A stretch of DNA of 64,000 nucleotides from an uncultured Thermogutta sp. (GTDB taxonomy: Bacteria > Planctomycetota > Planctomycetia > Pirellulales > Thermoguttaceae): the NCBI GenBank assembly GCA_937128505.1, contig CAKZMM010000018.1, forward strand, positions 1 through 64,000, given 5' to 3'. The notes below the pieces were generated by a model. It was not told where the DNA came from, ran no database searches, and saw nothing but the letters and a program-made list of their open reading frames with translations. Of this stretch, positions 35,394-43,896 are shown in pieces. The translations under genes and the position numbers were made by a program. Each line of letters begins with the position of its first letter. The stretch's first letter is position 1.

Positions 35394-38015
35394 CTAACGA
35401 GGCGGAATGACAAATTCCCTAGCTTTCCCAGATTCCCCGAGTTCTAAGTAAAGGGCCCCCAAAGCCCGACGGATATCCAAATCATTGGGGGCCAGTTGAA
35501 AAGCGGTCTTCAGCGCTTTCTCCGCCTCCGCCATACGCTTCAGTCGTTGCAGCGCGAGACCCAGATTGTAATGAATCCGCGCCCCCTCTGGGGCTAATTG
35601 AGTTGCCCGGGTGAGGCATTGGGCCGCCTCTTCCAATCGCTGAGGATTCTCCGCGATCAAAAGCCCCAATGAATACCAACCTTCGGCAAAATCTGGCGCT
35701 AGCTCCACCACTTTCCTCAGCTCGTGTTCGGCCTCAGATTTTCGCCCCATCTGGTCATATAAAATCGCTAAGTTGTTGCGCGCCGGGATGAATGTTGCGT
35801 CAATCCGCAAAGCCATCCGATACGCATCTTCGGCCTCAGCGAGTCGGCCGAGATTCGTTAGAATTACGGCCCGATTTAAATGTGCCGCCGGTTGATCCGA
35901 TAACGCCCATTGCCCCTCAAAATACTCCTCGAGCACTTCCTGTAACTTTCGCCACTGGGCGCGACCGAAAGCAGACGCCGGTAGCCCGCTGAGTTGCCGA
36001 GCTGCCTCCAACCGGACCGCCCGGATGGGATCTGACAGTCTGGGTGCTAGCCGCCGCACCAGCTGATCCGGATCATGCTCCGTGAGCGATCGTACAGCCA
36101 CCCAACGGACAAGCGGTTCTGAATCCTCCAAGCTTTCCAGCAGCATGGCGACCGCTTCGGCACTCCGCGAGGAAGGCTGGGCAAATCGTGCCAGCAATGC
36201 AAGGGCACTTGCCCGAACAATGCCCGCATGGTCGGCCCGCCGCAGCGTGGCCAGAAGCTCCTGGATAGCTTCGGGCTTTCCTTCCCGGGCTTGCGCAAAA
36301 GCATAGGCAAAATGTACCGGCTCCGCCTTCTCGGCATACCATTTGCGAACCCATTCCAAAGCCCATTCCGGCGTTTCCCCCTTGCTTACGTCGTTGTGGC
36401 AGAGATTGCAGGCATTCGGAATGCCTAAGCTGACCGTTAGGTCGGGGCGGGGGATTCGGAGGCTATGATCACGACGGGGATCGACGACCATATACGTCGT
36501 CACCGGCATGTGGCAATCCACACATCGAGTACCCGGCTTGCTGAGATCCGGGTGGAAATGATGCCGGGGCGTATCGTATTTCGACGGCAAGTGGCACTGG
36601 TTACAAACGCGGTTGTCCGGCACAGCAGGGCGAGGCTGACCGGGCGGATCCGTTTTCATCCTCAGTGAGTGTGGATCGTGGCAATCCGAGCAGCGGACGC
36701 CTTTGCGATACATCAGACTTTGAAGGAAGGAACCGTACTCGTAATTCTCATCGAGAATTTGCCCATCGGCATAATAGAGGTCACTGTCCAAAAGTTCAGG
36801 TACATAATGATCCAAAAAGTGATTCCCCGGTCGGAAACCGGGGTAAATCTGATTCCGACGTGCATGACAAGGCGCACAAGTGTCGATTTCCGGGCGAGAG
36901 TCCTCACCCTTCAATCGCGGCAGCCCATAGCCGTGACGACGGTCCCAAAAAAAACTCCAAGCCTCGGCCAATTCGACGTGTAAACTTCCAGGGCCGTGAC
37001 ATGCTTCGCAACTCACGTCGATTTCGGACCAAGTCGTTTCATAACGATCCTCGTGAAGGTTGTAATTCCGCTGAAGATCTGTGGAGTGACAATCCGCACA
37101 CATGTAGTTCCAATTCTGAAGCGGCCGCGTCCAGTGCAGAATATCATCATGCGGAATGGGCTCTTTGGGATAAAGATGGAACCATGACTTGCCGACGACG
37201 TCCCACGCCATAGGAAGACATTGGACACGACCGTCGGGAAACTCCACCAGATATTGCTGAAGGGGGCGCACCCCAAAGACATATTTGACGCGAAAAGTCT
37301 CTAGATGTCCTTCCCGGTTATCCGTGGTCACAAAGAATTCATTTCCCTGGCGAAAAAGTCGGCTTGTGACCGCGAAGGAAGGGTCCACTTTTCCTTCTTG
37401 TGCCATCTGCCGGAGCAAATCCCCGACTTGTCGATGAATCGCCGTCGCATCACAAGGGCGGACGAACGGCAGCTTTGCCGTAGCGGCTTGGATGGCCTCC
37501 GCGATTTCACGAGTAAAACGCCGCAAAATTTGATCCCGCACATTGGCCGAAACATCGTGCAACGCGATCGCCCATTGCTCCGGACTAAGCTGAGGAGCAA
37601 TCTCCCTCAAAACCGCGTCATCCAAAAGCGGCCAGTGTTCGAAGGCGATATGTGTAAAAGTTCGATCATTGAAATCTCCCAAGACCGTATCCGGCCGAGC
37701 AAAGTCCATGGCCAAGTCGTGGTCCGAACCCGTCCACAGTTCTGTCTCCTTGGGGTGGCAATCCGCACACTTGTGTCGACCTACGTAGGTGGCTTTTTCT
37801 AGCGCATTTTCCGGGAAACACCACCACCAGTCGAGAAAAATAAGAGCCGCGCAACCGCAAACAATCGAACCAATGACCCACGCCCCCCTACCCGGGGTAA
37901 CCGGACCAAATCGCAGAAATGATTGTCGCGGCTTAACCGATGGAGTATTACTCAATGGTTTTGCCGAGTGAGGTGACTTCGCCGGATCGGCCACGCGTCC
38001 TCGACGTTTCCTCAT
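35394..38015 (-). CDS. Octaheme c-type cytochrome with HEAT and TPR repeats
   Basis: An 873-residue membrane-anchored multihaem protein. One helix at about 43-62 is followed by eight CXXCH motifs starting at residues 83, 306, 336, 380, 442, 471, 498 and 536. The 200-residue gap between haem sites 1 and 2 holds FGVRPLQQYLVEFPDGRVQ and WFHLYPKE, a signature of a widespread but uncharacterised family. HEAT-like helical repeats (about 550-660, for example DPIRAVRLEAARQL) and then four or more TPRs (about 690-860, such as AEAEDAYRMALRIDATFIPA) complete it. The repeats should recruit partners; the haem part resembles cytochrome c554-type electron carriers or oxidoreductases. It sits between a SufR-like regulator and the PSCyt1/DUF1501 pairs. 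Confidence 0.9.
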   Translation of the reverse strand: MRKRRGRVADPAKSPHSAKPLSNTPSVKPRQSFLRFGPVTPGRGAWVIGSIVCGCAALIFLDWWWCFPENALEKATYVGRHKCADCHPKETELWTGSDHDLAMDFARPDTVLGDFNDRTFTHIAFEHWPLLDDAVLREIAPQLSPEQWAIALHDVSANVRDQILRRFTREIAEAIQAATAKLPFVRPCDATAIHRQVGDLLRQMAQEGKVDPSFAVTSRLFRQGNEFFVTTDNREGHLETFRVKYVFGVRPLQQYLVEFPDGRVQCLPMAWDVVGKSWFHLYPKEPIPHDDILHWTRPLQNWNYMCADCHSTDLQRNYNLHEDRYETTWSEIDVSCEACHGPGSLHVELAEAWSFFWDRRHGYGLPRLKGEDSRPEIDTCAPCHARRNQIYPGFRPGNHFLDHYVPELLDSDLYYADGQILDENYEYGSFLQSLMYRKGVRCSDCHDPHSLRMKTDPPGQPRPAVPDNRVCNQCHLPSKYDTPRHHFHPDLSKPGTRCVDCHMPVTTYMVVDPRRDHSLRIPRPDLTVSLGIPNACNLCHNDVSKGETPEWALEWVRKWYAEKAEPVHFAYAFAQAREGKPEAIQELLATLRRADHAGIVRASALALLARFAQPSSRSAEAVAMLLESLEDSEPLVRWVAVRSLTEHDPDQLVRRLAPRLSDPIRAVRLEAARQLSGLPASAFGRAQWRKLQEVLEEYFEGQWALSDQPAAHLNRAVILTNLGRLAEAEDAYRMALRIDATFIPARNNLAILYDQMGRKSEAEHELRKVVELAPDFAEGWYSLGLLIAENPQRLEEAAQCLTRATQLAPEGARIHYNLGLALQRLKRMAEAEKALKTAFQLAPNDLDIRRALGALYLELGESGKAREFVIPPR

Positions 38016-38317
38016 GCTGGCCGTACCCCTTTTTCGATTGTCGGCTGATGCCGTCCTCTGCTGCGTCGCCAGGTATCACCTCAGGAAGATCGCCGGATAG
38101 CACCTCGCGAAGCTGGTTGCGATTGGGGAGCGATTTTTGCTCTCTTGAAGAAAGCTGAAGGGCAGTTTGAATGGTTGCTTGGAAGCTTGCCAAAGGTGGG
38201 GGCAGGGAAATCTTACCAAAATCAGTCGGAGAGGTCTCCTGGGCACAGCAAGCGCTTTGCCGCCAGATTTTCCGGGCAACTTTCGGGCAAGACTAGAGGA
38301 GACGCGAACCCACGCGA
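38016..38317. other. Gap between the SufR-like regulator and the octaheme cytochrome gene
   Basis: About 300 bp without a convincing gene. The flanking genes run in the same direction, so it could be an operon leader or hold a separate promoter. Confidence 0.4.
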
Positions 38318-38962
38318 CTAAAGACTTCCAGTCGAATCGATGCGGAACTCGCAACAAGGAGCCCCCTCATGCCGCGATGATGTTTGCTCGACAGACGTCC
38401 CAAGCAGGAGCGAAAGCACTTCTCGATCGATCGCACAAACCGTCCGAGCCGGCTCAAACATACTGATAAAGGCACAATTTCGCTTTCGCAAAATGTTACT
38501 TCCGTTTGCGGAATCAACTAACTCCACCACGCCACCTTCTTGCTCCAACACTCGGCAGAACTGTACAAGCCGCTCAGCGGGTTCGGCAGCGTCCAATTGC
38601 TTGGCGTAATGATCGCTGAGGATGCGGGCAACCCGCTTAATAACTTTCCGCCGAAGTGCATCTCCCCCCAGTTCCCGAATGGCCTGGAAGATCGCCGGGA
38701 CCAACAAGTGCTGATTGCCCGAGAAGAGCTGTTGCAAGGCCGCGGGCGTCAGACAATACCGATGTCGCGGGCGACCTCGCGTGGATAGTCGTTCCATACT
38801 CCGCTGAACCAAACCAGCCGCGGTCAACTCATTAAGCTGTTCCATGATCGCGGTTCGCGTGACCCCGGTAGAGGCCATGAGCTCGGCAATGGTGTGCGGC
38901 GGCTTGCCTACCAGTTGGCGAACAATTCTCATGGCAGCAGGACTGATGTGATGGGTGTCCAT
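38318..38962 (-). CDS. SufR-like winged-helix transcriptional regulator
   Basis: A 214-residue DNA-binding protein of the COG2345/SufR type. Residues 8-70 form a winged helix-turn-helix (TIAELMASTGVTRTAIMEQL) with the wing LSTRGRPRHRY. The C-terminal half has Cys163 and Cys176 in a C-X12-C arrangement and a Cys203-Cys204 pair in HEGAPCCEFRI. Cyanobacterial SufR binds a [4Fe-4S] cluster with C-X12-C-X13-C-X14-C; here the third position is Ser190 and the last is within one residue. A cluster-sensing repressor is plausible but unproven. GGAGGG lies 7 nt before the ATG. It is the first gene of the minus-strand redox block and may control the octaheme cytochrome. Confidence 0.8.
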   Translation of the reverse strand: MDTHHISPAAMRIVRQLVGKPPHTIAELMASTGVTRTAIMEQLNELTAAGLVQRSMERLSTRGRPRHRYCLTPAALQQLFSGNQHLLVPAIFQAIRELGGDALRRKVIKRVARILSDHYAKQLDAAEPAERLVQFCRVLEQEGGVVELVDSANGSNILRKRNCAFISMFEPARTVCAIDREVLSLLLGTSVEQTSSRHEGAPCCEFRIDSTGSL

Positions 38963-39597
38963 GGTTAAACCCTCCGTACTGAATTTGTAACCCTCCCATT
39001 TCCCCTTGAAACCGTTTATCTACTACAGCCCCGGTGAATGCGGTAGTGATTCAGATTCAAAAGGCAGGTTGAAAATTTATATGCTTTGAAGAATAAATGC
39101 CTGCTTGCTACCCCGATAACTATCGAGTTTGATACTTTGCGTTCAGACTCTGTTACCCCGTTTCCGCTATTCTGCCTAGTACGAACTATTCTGAAATTCG
39201 CAGCGGCATCTTACCACCGAAACGATCGAACTGGCGTGCTGGACAGAGCTTGCGGCAGGATAGCGCAGAGCTCGTCACTTGCGCTCTCATGCTACAAACT
39301 CTTTCCGGTCGAGTTGCTCTGCTATACCCGGTCGGATACTCCCAAAGCCCGAGCGACGATTCCACTTTGCTCGGGTTCGAAGGTGACTTATCGCGTAAAA
39401 ACCCCAGTTAAGCGCGGCCGCAACGAATCCGGCACTCTAGAACCCAAATATGACTAAGCGGGAGTATCAAGCTCGTTTTGGATACGTAGATCTCGTGGTC
39501 AACACTCCTTCTCTAAAGCGTAAGGAAAATTTGAACGGGCAAAGTCCAAAAAAAGTATTGACTTTGTAACTAATCGTGATTTTAGCCAGTTCGGGCG

Positions 39598-39640
39598 TCA
39601 AAAAGAATAGCCTTGTTGTGAATTGACAACGTCTTTTTGA
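39598..39640. ncRNA. Candidate structured RNA or operator hairpin
   Basis: TCAAAAAGA at 39598-39606 pairs with TCTTTTTGA at 39632-39640. Inside, GTTGT at 39615-39619 pairs with ACAAC at 39626-39630 around the loop GAATTG. A TTGACT -35-like box lies at 39558-39563, with a poor -10 region (TTTAGC at 39581). This would suit a short structured transcript starting near 39593, or a protein-binding palindrome. No known RNA family was recognised. Confidence 0.25.
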
Positions 39641-40281
39641 GGCCCCAGTTGCGAAAAGCGCTGCCAGCCGGGGTTGACTCCTCAGCTTGATGCGCGAGTC
39701 ACACGCCCCTCCGCAAATGTCCTCTTGGGCGAGCCAATTGGGTTGGGATTCAGCTCAGGAGGCGTAAGCTTCCCAAGTTTCGAAAATCGCCAAAGAAACT
39801 CTAGAGCCAAGACAGCGGATTCTTTAACCCCATGCTTTGACGAAAGCCGATGCTCGAAGGAAAATTTTCGATAAAACAAAAAATGTGCATCTAGATTACA
39901 AATTAAGATGTCTTTTAGCTCGCAGTTTTGTTTCAGGTTGTCTCCTGCTTCAGAACGCCGAACCAAAAATTAAGCTCGGTGTCTACCACCGGCACGCGCG
40001 GCATCAAGGCGGCATTAAGAAAGTAGCCCGCGATGTAACTCAGAAACAATAGGCGCCTTCAAAAAGGGTGCCGACATCAAAAGATATTACGTTATCTAAT
40101 ATACAGCACATATACTTACTTATTGTAATCGATTGCTGTTGAGAAACCTCATCGAAGAAAACACTTCAAAAGACAAACCGCTTTCACTGTTCAACTACCG
40201 CTTAGCACGATTCTCGCTCGGCTTTCGCGCAACACCCAGTCGCTGAAAGAAGCTGAAGCCGCCATGCTCATGACTGCCACT

Positions 40282-40315
40282 TGCGGCAACTAACAATATG
40301 CGGCAGCTAACAATA
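40282..40315. repeat. 17-bp tandem duplication, one mismatch
   Basis: TGCGGCAACTAACAATA at 40282-40298 is followed by TGCGGCAGCTAACAATA at 40299-40315. Confidence 0.8.
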
Positions 40316-40646
40316 AGCAAACAATATACGGAAAGGAGCAGCCGAATCTCGTGATCGGAAGAAAAGGTAAGGGGGTTCCATTACTCCCACGAGAGCTTAG
40401 GAGGCGGGCAAGAGAAAGCAGATTCCCAAATCTGCAAGTTTACGCCTTGATCCGCCCGCAAGGGGCCGAACAGAAGAGCCTCGTTCATCTAAGCCTTTAT
40501 CCCTGCGCACCAAATAATCAAAACTAAAACCATCAAATCACCAATCTATCTGAAAGCAGGTTTTTTGGGTTTGCGGGGTTGGCTGAAACCGGTGTTGCAC
40601 CATCTGTCCTGGCGGTTCGCGTGCTGATGAGATGAGGTCTCATTCG

Positions 40647-41033
40647 TTAAGCGACCAACGAGGCCTCGAAGCAGCGGTCTGCCGTCTCGCGGAGCTGCTC
40701 AGGCAAGAACGGCTTTCCGACGAAATCGTAGGCCCCTTTCCGGATCGCTTCCGAAATCAATTTGGTTTGGTTAAGCGCACTTACGATGATTACCCGCGCA
40801 TCGGGATCGAAAGCCAGTATGCGCTCCAAAGCATATAGCCCGTCGGTCTCCGGCATAACAATGTCGAGCGTCACCAAATCGGGGCGGGACTGTTTATACC
40901 TGTCTACAGCTTCTTGACCGTTAGCGGCTTCCGCCACCACATGCCAACCCGACGTGGACAGGATGTCGCCGATCATCCGCCGCATAAGCATCGAATCATC
41001 GGCGATGAGGACTCGCTTTTCACCTGACCTCAT
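40647..41033 (-). CDS. CheY-like stand-alone receiver protein
   Basis: A 128-residue single-domain response regulator. The acidic pocket is IADDS (residues 10-14), the phosphoacceptor is Asp57 in LVTLDIVMPETDG, the switch Ser is in IIVSALNQ and the conserved Lys is in DFVGKPF. There is no output domain, so it must act by protein contact, as CheY does for motility or as a relay. The sequence is close to chemotaxis receivers. No kinase or che gene is nearby, so its partner is unknown. Start ATG at 41033; a strong ribosome-binding site is not seen. Confidence 0.9.
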   Translation of the reverse strand: MRSGEKRVLIADDSMLMRRMIGDILSTSGWHVVAEAANGQEAVDRYKQSRPDLVTLDIVMPETDGLYALERILAFDPDARVIIVSALNQTKLISEAIRKGAYDFVGKPFLPEQLRETADRCFEASLVA

Positions 41034-41742
41034 TTCTGGAAATCCCTTAGTTCAGGTTTCGAACTTTGACCGAATTCCTCCGACGGCCATTCGTTCTGTT
41101 TCCCCAACACCTAGACGCGTGGAGAACACACGCAATTGCCTTTAAGTGAGCGATTGTTTCCGGAACTTGGAAACAGATGAAAAACCCTCTTTTGACTTCG
41201 TAATCTTCTGAAGAAGTTAACCCGCAAAACGCTTTTGCATTCAGCCTCATCTGCAAGATGCTGCGATTACGAGGGCTTTCATTGCCAGGTAGCCAAACAC
41301 GTGCTCGTCCCGAGCCGAATTCCAAGCAGTGCCTAAACCGCTTCCCGCGCATTCGGGTCCTGCATGCGGTCTTTAAAAAGATAGGTTATTTAAAAACGCG
41401 GCGTTGGGGCCTTTTGATATTCGTCGCCCTACTCGAATCAGAAAACTCGTTAAGCCTTACAACCACCAAAAAACTGATTCGTCCAGTTCATTCCAAAAAG
41501 TTGCTATTTCCCGTAGATTGAAAAGTGTGTTCAGGTGAGGACAATCGAACGACGCCGATCTATCAACCACTTCGCGAGTGGGGATGCACCTTTTTCGATA
41601 ATACGGATCCGTTAATTGCACGGGTGCCAAGTACCCCTTGCCGCCCGCTACCGAGGGTTGCGATTTTCTTGTGTTCTTCCAGCCAGTTATGACCTTTGCA
41701 CGTCTCGAAAGATGGGGGCTCTCCGGCTTCCGAGGGTGACGA
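41034..41742. other. Gap between the receiver gene and the secreted protein gene
   Basis: About 700 bp without a convincing gene or recognisable signal. Confidence 0.45.
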
Positions 41743-42768
41743 ATGACTGTTCGGCTGATGACTTCTGGGCTGCAATTCCCGTGGCTAGTCGGATGCGCCA
41801 TAGGGGCTCTATGCAGCGGGGGTTTGGTGGGAGGGGTAATCGTCCCGTCTGCTTGCGTTTGGGGGGAGGTAAAACGGACCTCCCTTCAGGAATCCTTCTC
41901 GAGCGCTCGAGCCCCGGTATCAATGGTCTCCAAGCGTGCACTCTGCGAGACGGGGTCAGCCGCGGAAATCGCCGCGCAAATACCGACATTGCCTCCTCTA
42001 AACGGGATGCAATCGGACGAGGTCCAACCGCGCGAAAACGCGGATTTTGCCCGGTCTAATGCCTGCGTGAATGTTACGAATCCGGGCGGCAATGGAAAAT
42101 CTTGCCCGGGTTTTTCTTTCTGGCTCAAAAACCCCGAGGATCGGTTATGCGTGCAATTCGCTCGTGGCACCGCAACCGTACACATTTACTCACCCAAAGG
42201 CATCGGCCAAGCGCGAATTAACTGGAAAGCCGATCGTCCTCAATCAATTTCAATACGGCTGTATTTGCGGGGGCTAGAACACTTGTGCGTTAAGATTGGT
42301 TCGTGGCAAATCATCGGCTTTGTCTCGAGTCACCAACCTCATCCGAGGTCGCTACGCATTTCGAGGGAGTTGGAGCAAGCGGTCAGTCCCACCGCCGGGA
42401 AAAGTTCGCAGGATGAGTGTCCGCGACATTCCTGCAACTCGCAGCCGTTCGAGCAACCAGTCTCAAGATCGGGAGGATGTTCTGAAGTTCAAGCCGGCGG
42501 TAAGCCTGCTCATGCGGATGGGCCGGCAAATCCCGCGGATGCGATCGCGCTACAAGGAGCGGTGGCTGCCGTCGGACAAGCGGTGCAAGAGTCAAAAACG
42601 CAAGGCACGCAACTCGATGCCGAATTACGCATCCTGGACCGCGGCGGCAAAGAAGTGTCAGGCCTCCCGCCTAAAGAAGGCTGTTTCGAACTAAGGCTAT
42701 CGGGCCATTTCCTGAGGGATTGCCCGGCTTCGATTGAAATCGAGTGGATCGATTTTTATCGTTACTAA
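41743..42768 (+). CDS. Planctomycete secreted protein of unknown function, WIDFYR-type C-terminus
   Basis: A 341-residue protein. The start at 41743 has GAGG 7 nt upstream. The N-terminus is hydrophobic (FPWLVGCAIGALCSGGLVGG) and probably a signal peptide, followed by a disordered region to about 110. A beta-sandwich-like core begins FARGTATVHIYSPKGIGQAR and continues with SIRLYLRGLEHLCVKIG. The end, FELRLSGHFLRDCPASIEIE then WIDFYRY, is a pattern I recall from many planctomycete proteins of unknown function. Between the two halves lies an insert of about 90 residues, rich in Ser, Pro, Cys and Ala, that is usually absent or short. No enzymatic motif is visible; function unknown. Confidence 0.65.
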   Translation: MTVRLMTSGLQFPWLVGCAIGALCSGGLVGGVIVPSACVWGEVKRTSLQESFSSARAPVSMVSKRALCETGSAAEIAAQIPTLPPLNGMQSDEVQPRENADFARSNACVNVTNPGGNGKSCPGFSFWLKNPEDRLCVQFARGTATVHIYSPKGIGQARINWKADRPQSISIRLYLRGLEHLCVKIGSWQIIGFVSSHQPHPRSLRISRELEQAVSPTAGKSSQDECPRHSCNSQPFEQPVSRSGGCSEVQAGGKPAHADGPANPADAIALQGAVAAVGQAVQESKTQGTQLDAELRILDRGGKEVSGLPPKEGCFELRLSGHFLRDCPASIEIEWIDFYRY

Positions 42769-42863
42769 ATTTCCCGAAAAACTCTTCGTCTGCGCGGTCC
42801 CGCTTGGAGGATCACTGCGAACGGCCCCGAGTAGGTTGCGGCTTTTGAGCGACCTAGGACGAA

Positions 42864-43184
42864 CTAACGGCGGGCAAGCCACTGCGATTGTTCCGTCGGG
42901 AAGAGCGCTTGATATTGGACGCCACGACGGGACTCCGCCATCCAATCGGCAACTGTATCCCGCCAGCGGGCGTAGTGAGGCGTGTTCTTATGAGCGGCGG
43001 CTCCATCGGCATCGCGATAAACCTCATAGAGGATAAAGCGGTTCGGGTCATCTACTTGTTGGAGGACGTCGAATCGCAGCGCGCCTGGCTCGTGAATCGT
43101 ATTGCGGGCATTTTCCAGCGTTGCTTCGATGAATTGCTCGCGAAACTCCGGCTTTACGTGCACATAGACACAGACAACCATCAT
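42864..43184 (-). CDS. ABM-domain (antibiotic biosynthesis monooxygenase-like) protein
   Basis: A 106-residue single-domain protein. It starts at 43184 (MMVVCVYVHVKPEFREQFIE), where GGAGG lies 7 nt upstream; the longer frame to 43286 lacks a ribosome-binding site. The dimeric ferredoxin-like ABM fold is indicated by HEPGALRFDVLQQVDDPNRF, LYEVYRDADGAAAHKNTPHY and the C-terminal VQYQALFP strand. This pattern is closest to LsrG/YgiN-type members, which act on quinone-like or autoinducer-2-derived compounds. The actual substrate is unknown. The gene stands alone and faces the secreted protein gene convergently. Confidence 0.85.
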   Translation of the reverse strand: MMVVCVYVHVKPEFREQFIEATLENARNTIHEPGALRFDVLQQVDDPNRFILYEVYRDADGAAAHKNTPHYARWRDTVADWMAESRRGVQYQALFPTEQSQWLARR

Positions 43185-43896
43185 TCTATTGCCTCCTCCA
43201 GCACCTAAATGACGAAACCCCAGCAGAAACTCAAAAAAACCTCTTACCACAAGGGCAGTCTTCCCCAACGGGTGCTGATTTCTCACACGTCTCCAATCAG
43301 TTCGGATTGCCGCTTGTTTCTACACGTTTTCGAATGCCTTAACTTGCTGAAACACGTTTCCGAATGCCTTGCTAACACTTCATACGTGCGTGTGGTCGCG
43401 GATTCACGGCGTGTCGAGGACCTTAGATTTGCCCGTCCTTTTTGCCACAACATTGGATCTCGTACAAGAGGTGCCGATAGGCGAGCATTGACGCCAGCAA
43501 AGCAAACTTCACAGCCAGCAACCGTAGGTGTGGTGAAACAGGCGCCGTCGGCCCCGAGGTGGTCGAGGAGGTAGCCAAGCGGATGTACCATGGGCAACAC
43601 TGCCTAACTGCGGCCCGCGACGCGTACACGCATAAAACCCGCAAGAAAGAAACTGGGGCAAAACGATAGCTTTCTAGAACATCTCATCCGTTGCAAAACG
43701 GCATAAAACGTCCGCAGCCGGATTATGACCAACGAACCAGTGGACCCTAGCTTACCAGCGGATCCACGTCCCCCACCCAAACCAAGGGCTCAGAATATCG
43801 AGCTACAACTACGCGGTCCTCGTCCTATTCCTCTTATGATACTTTGGGAGAAACGCCCCTCGTCGAAAGCGATTTGTCCCCTGAAAAGGAGCCGCG
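43185..43896. other. Gap between the ABM gene and murB
   Basis: About 700 bp without a supported gene. A 19-bp repeat with a 30-bp period lies at 43322-43370. A plus-strand reading frame ending near 43671 contains VGPEVVEEVAKRMYHGQH, which looks faintly protein-like but has no start codon; it may be a gene fragment. Confidence 0.45.
43322..43370. repeat. 19-bp repeat with 30-bp period
   Basis: ACACGTTTTCGAATGCCTT at 43322-43340 recurs as ACACGTTTCCGAATGCCTT at 43352-43370 with one mismatch; the 11 nt between the copies is only partly matched after the second. Confidence 0.75.

Larger units (their letters stand above)
38963..40646. other. Long gene-free stretch
   Basis: About 1.7 kb without a gene I can support. 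A strong inverted repeat at 39598-39640 lies just after a TTGACT box at 39558, and a 17-bp tandem duplication lies at 40282-40315. Some reading frames are open here for 60-120 codons, but their composition does not look like protein. Confidence 0.55.

Noticed and set aside
39086-39457. Open frame of 123 codons in the 38.9-40.6 kb gap
   Set aside because: No family resemblance, no ribosome-binding site, and scattered Cys/Arg/Ser composition typical of non-coding translation.
43489-43671. Short frame containing VGPEVVEEVAKRMYHGQH
   Set aside because: Looks faintly protein-like but has no start codon after the preceding stop and no recognised family; mentioned only as a possible fragment.
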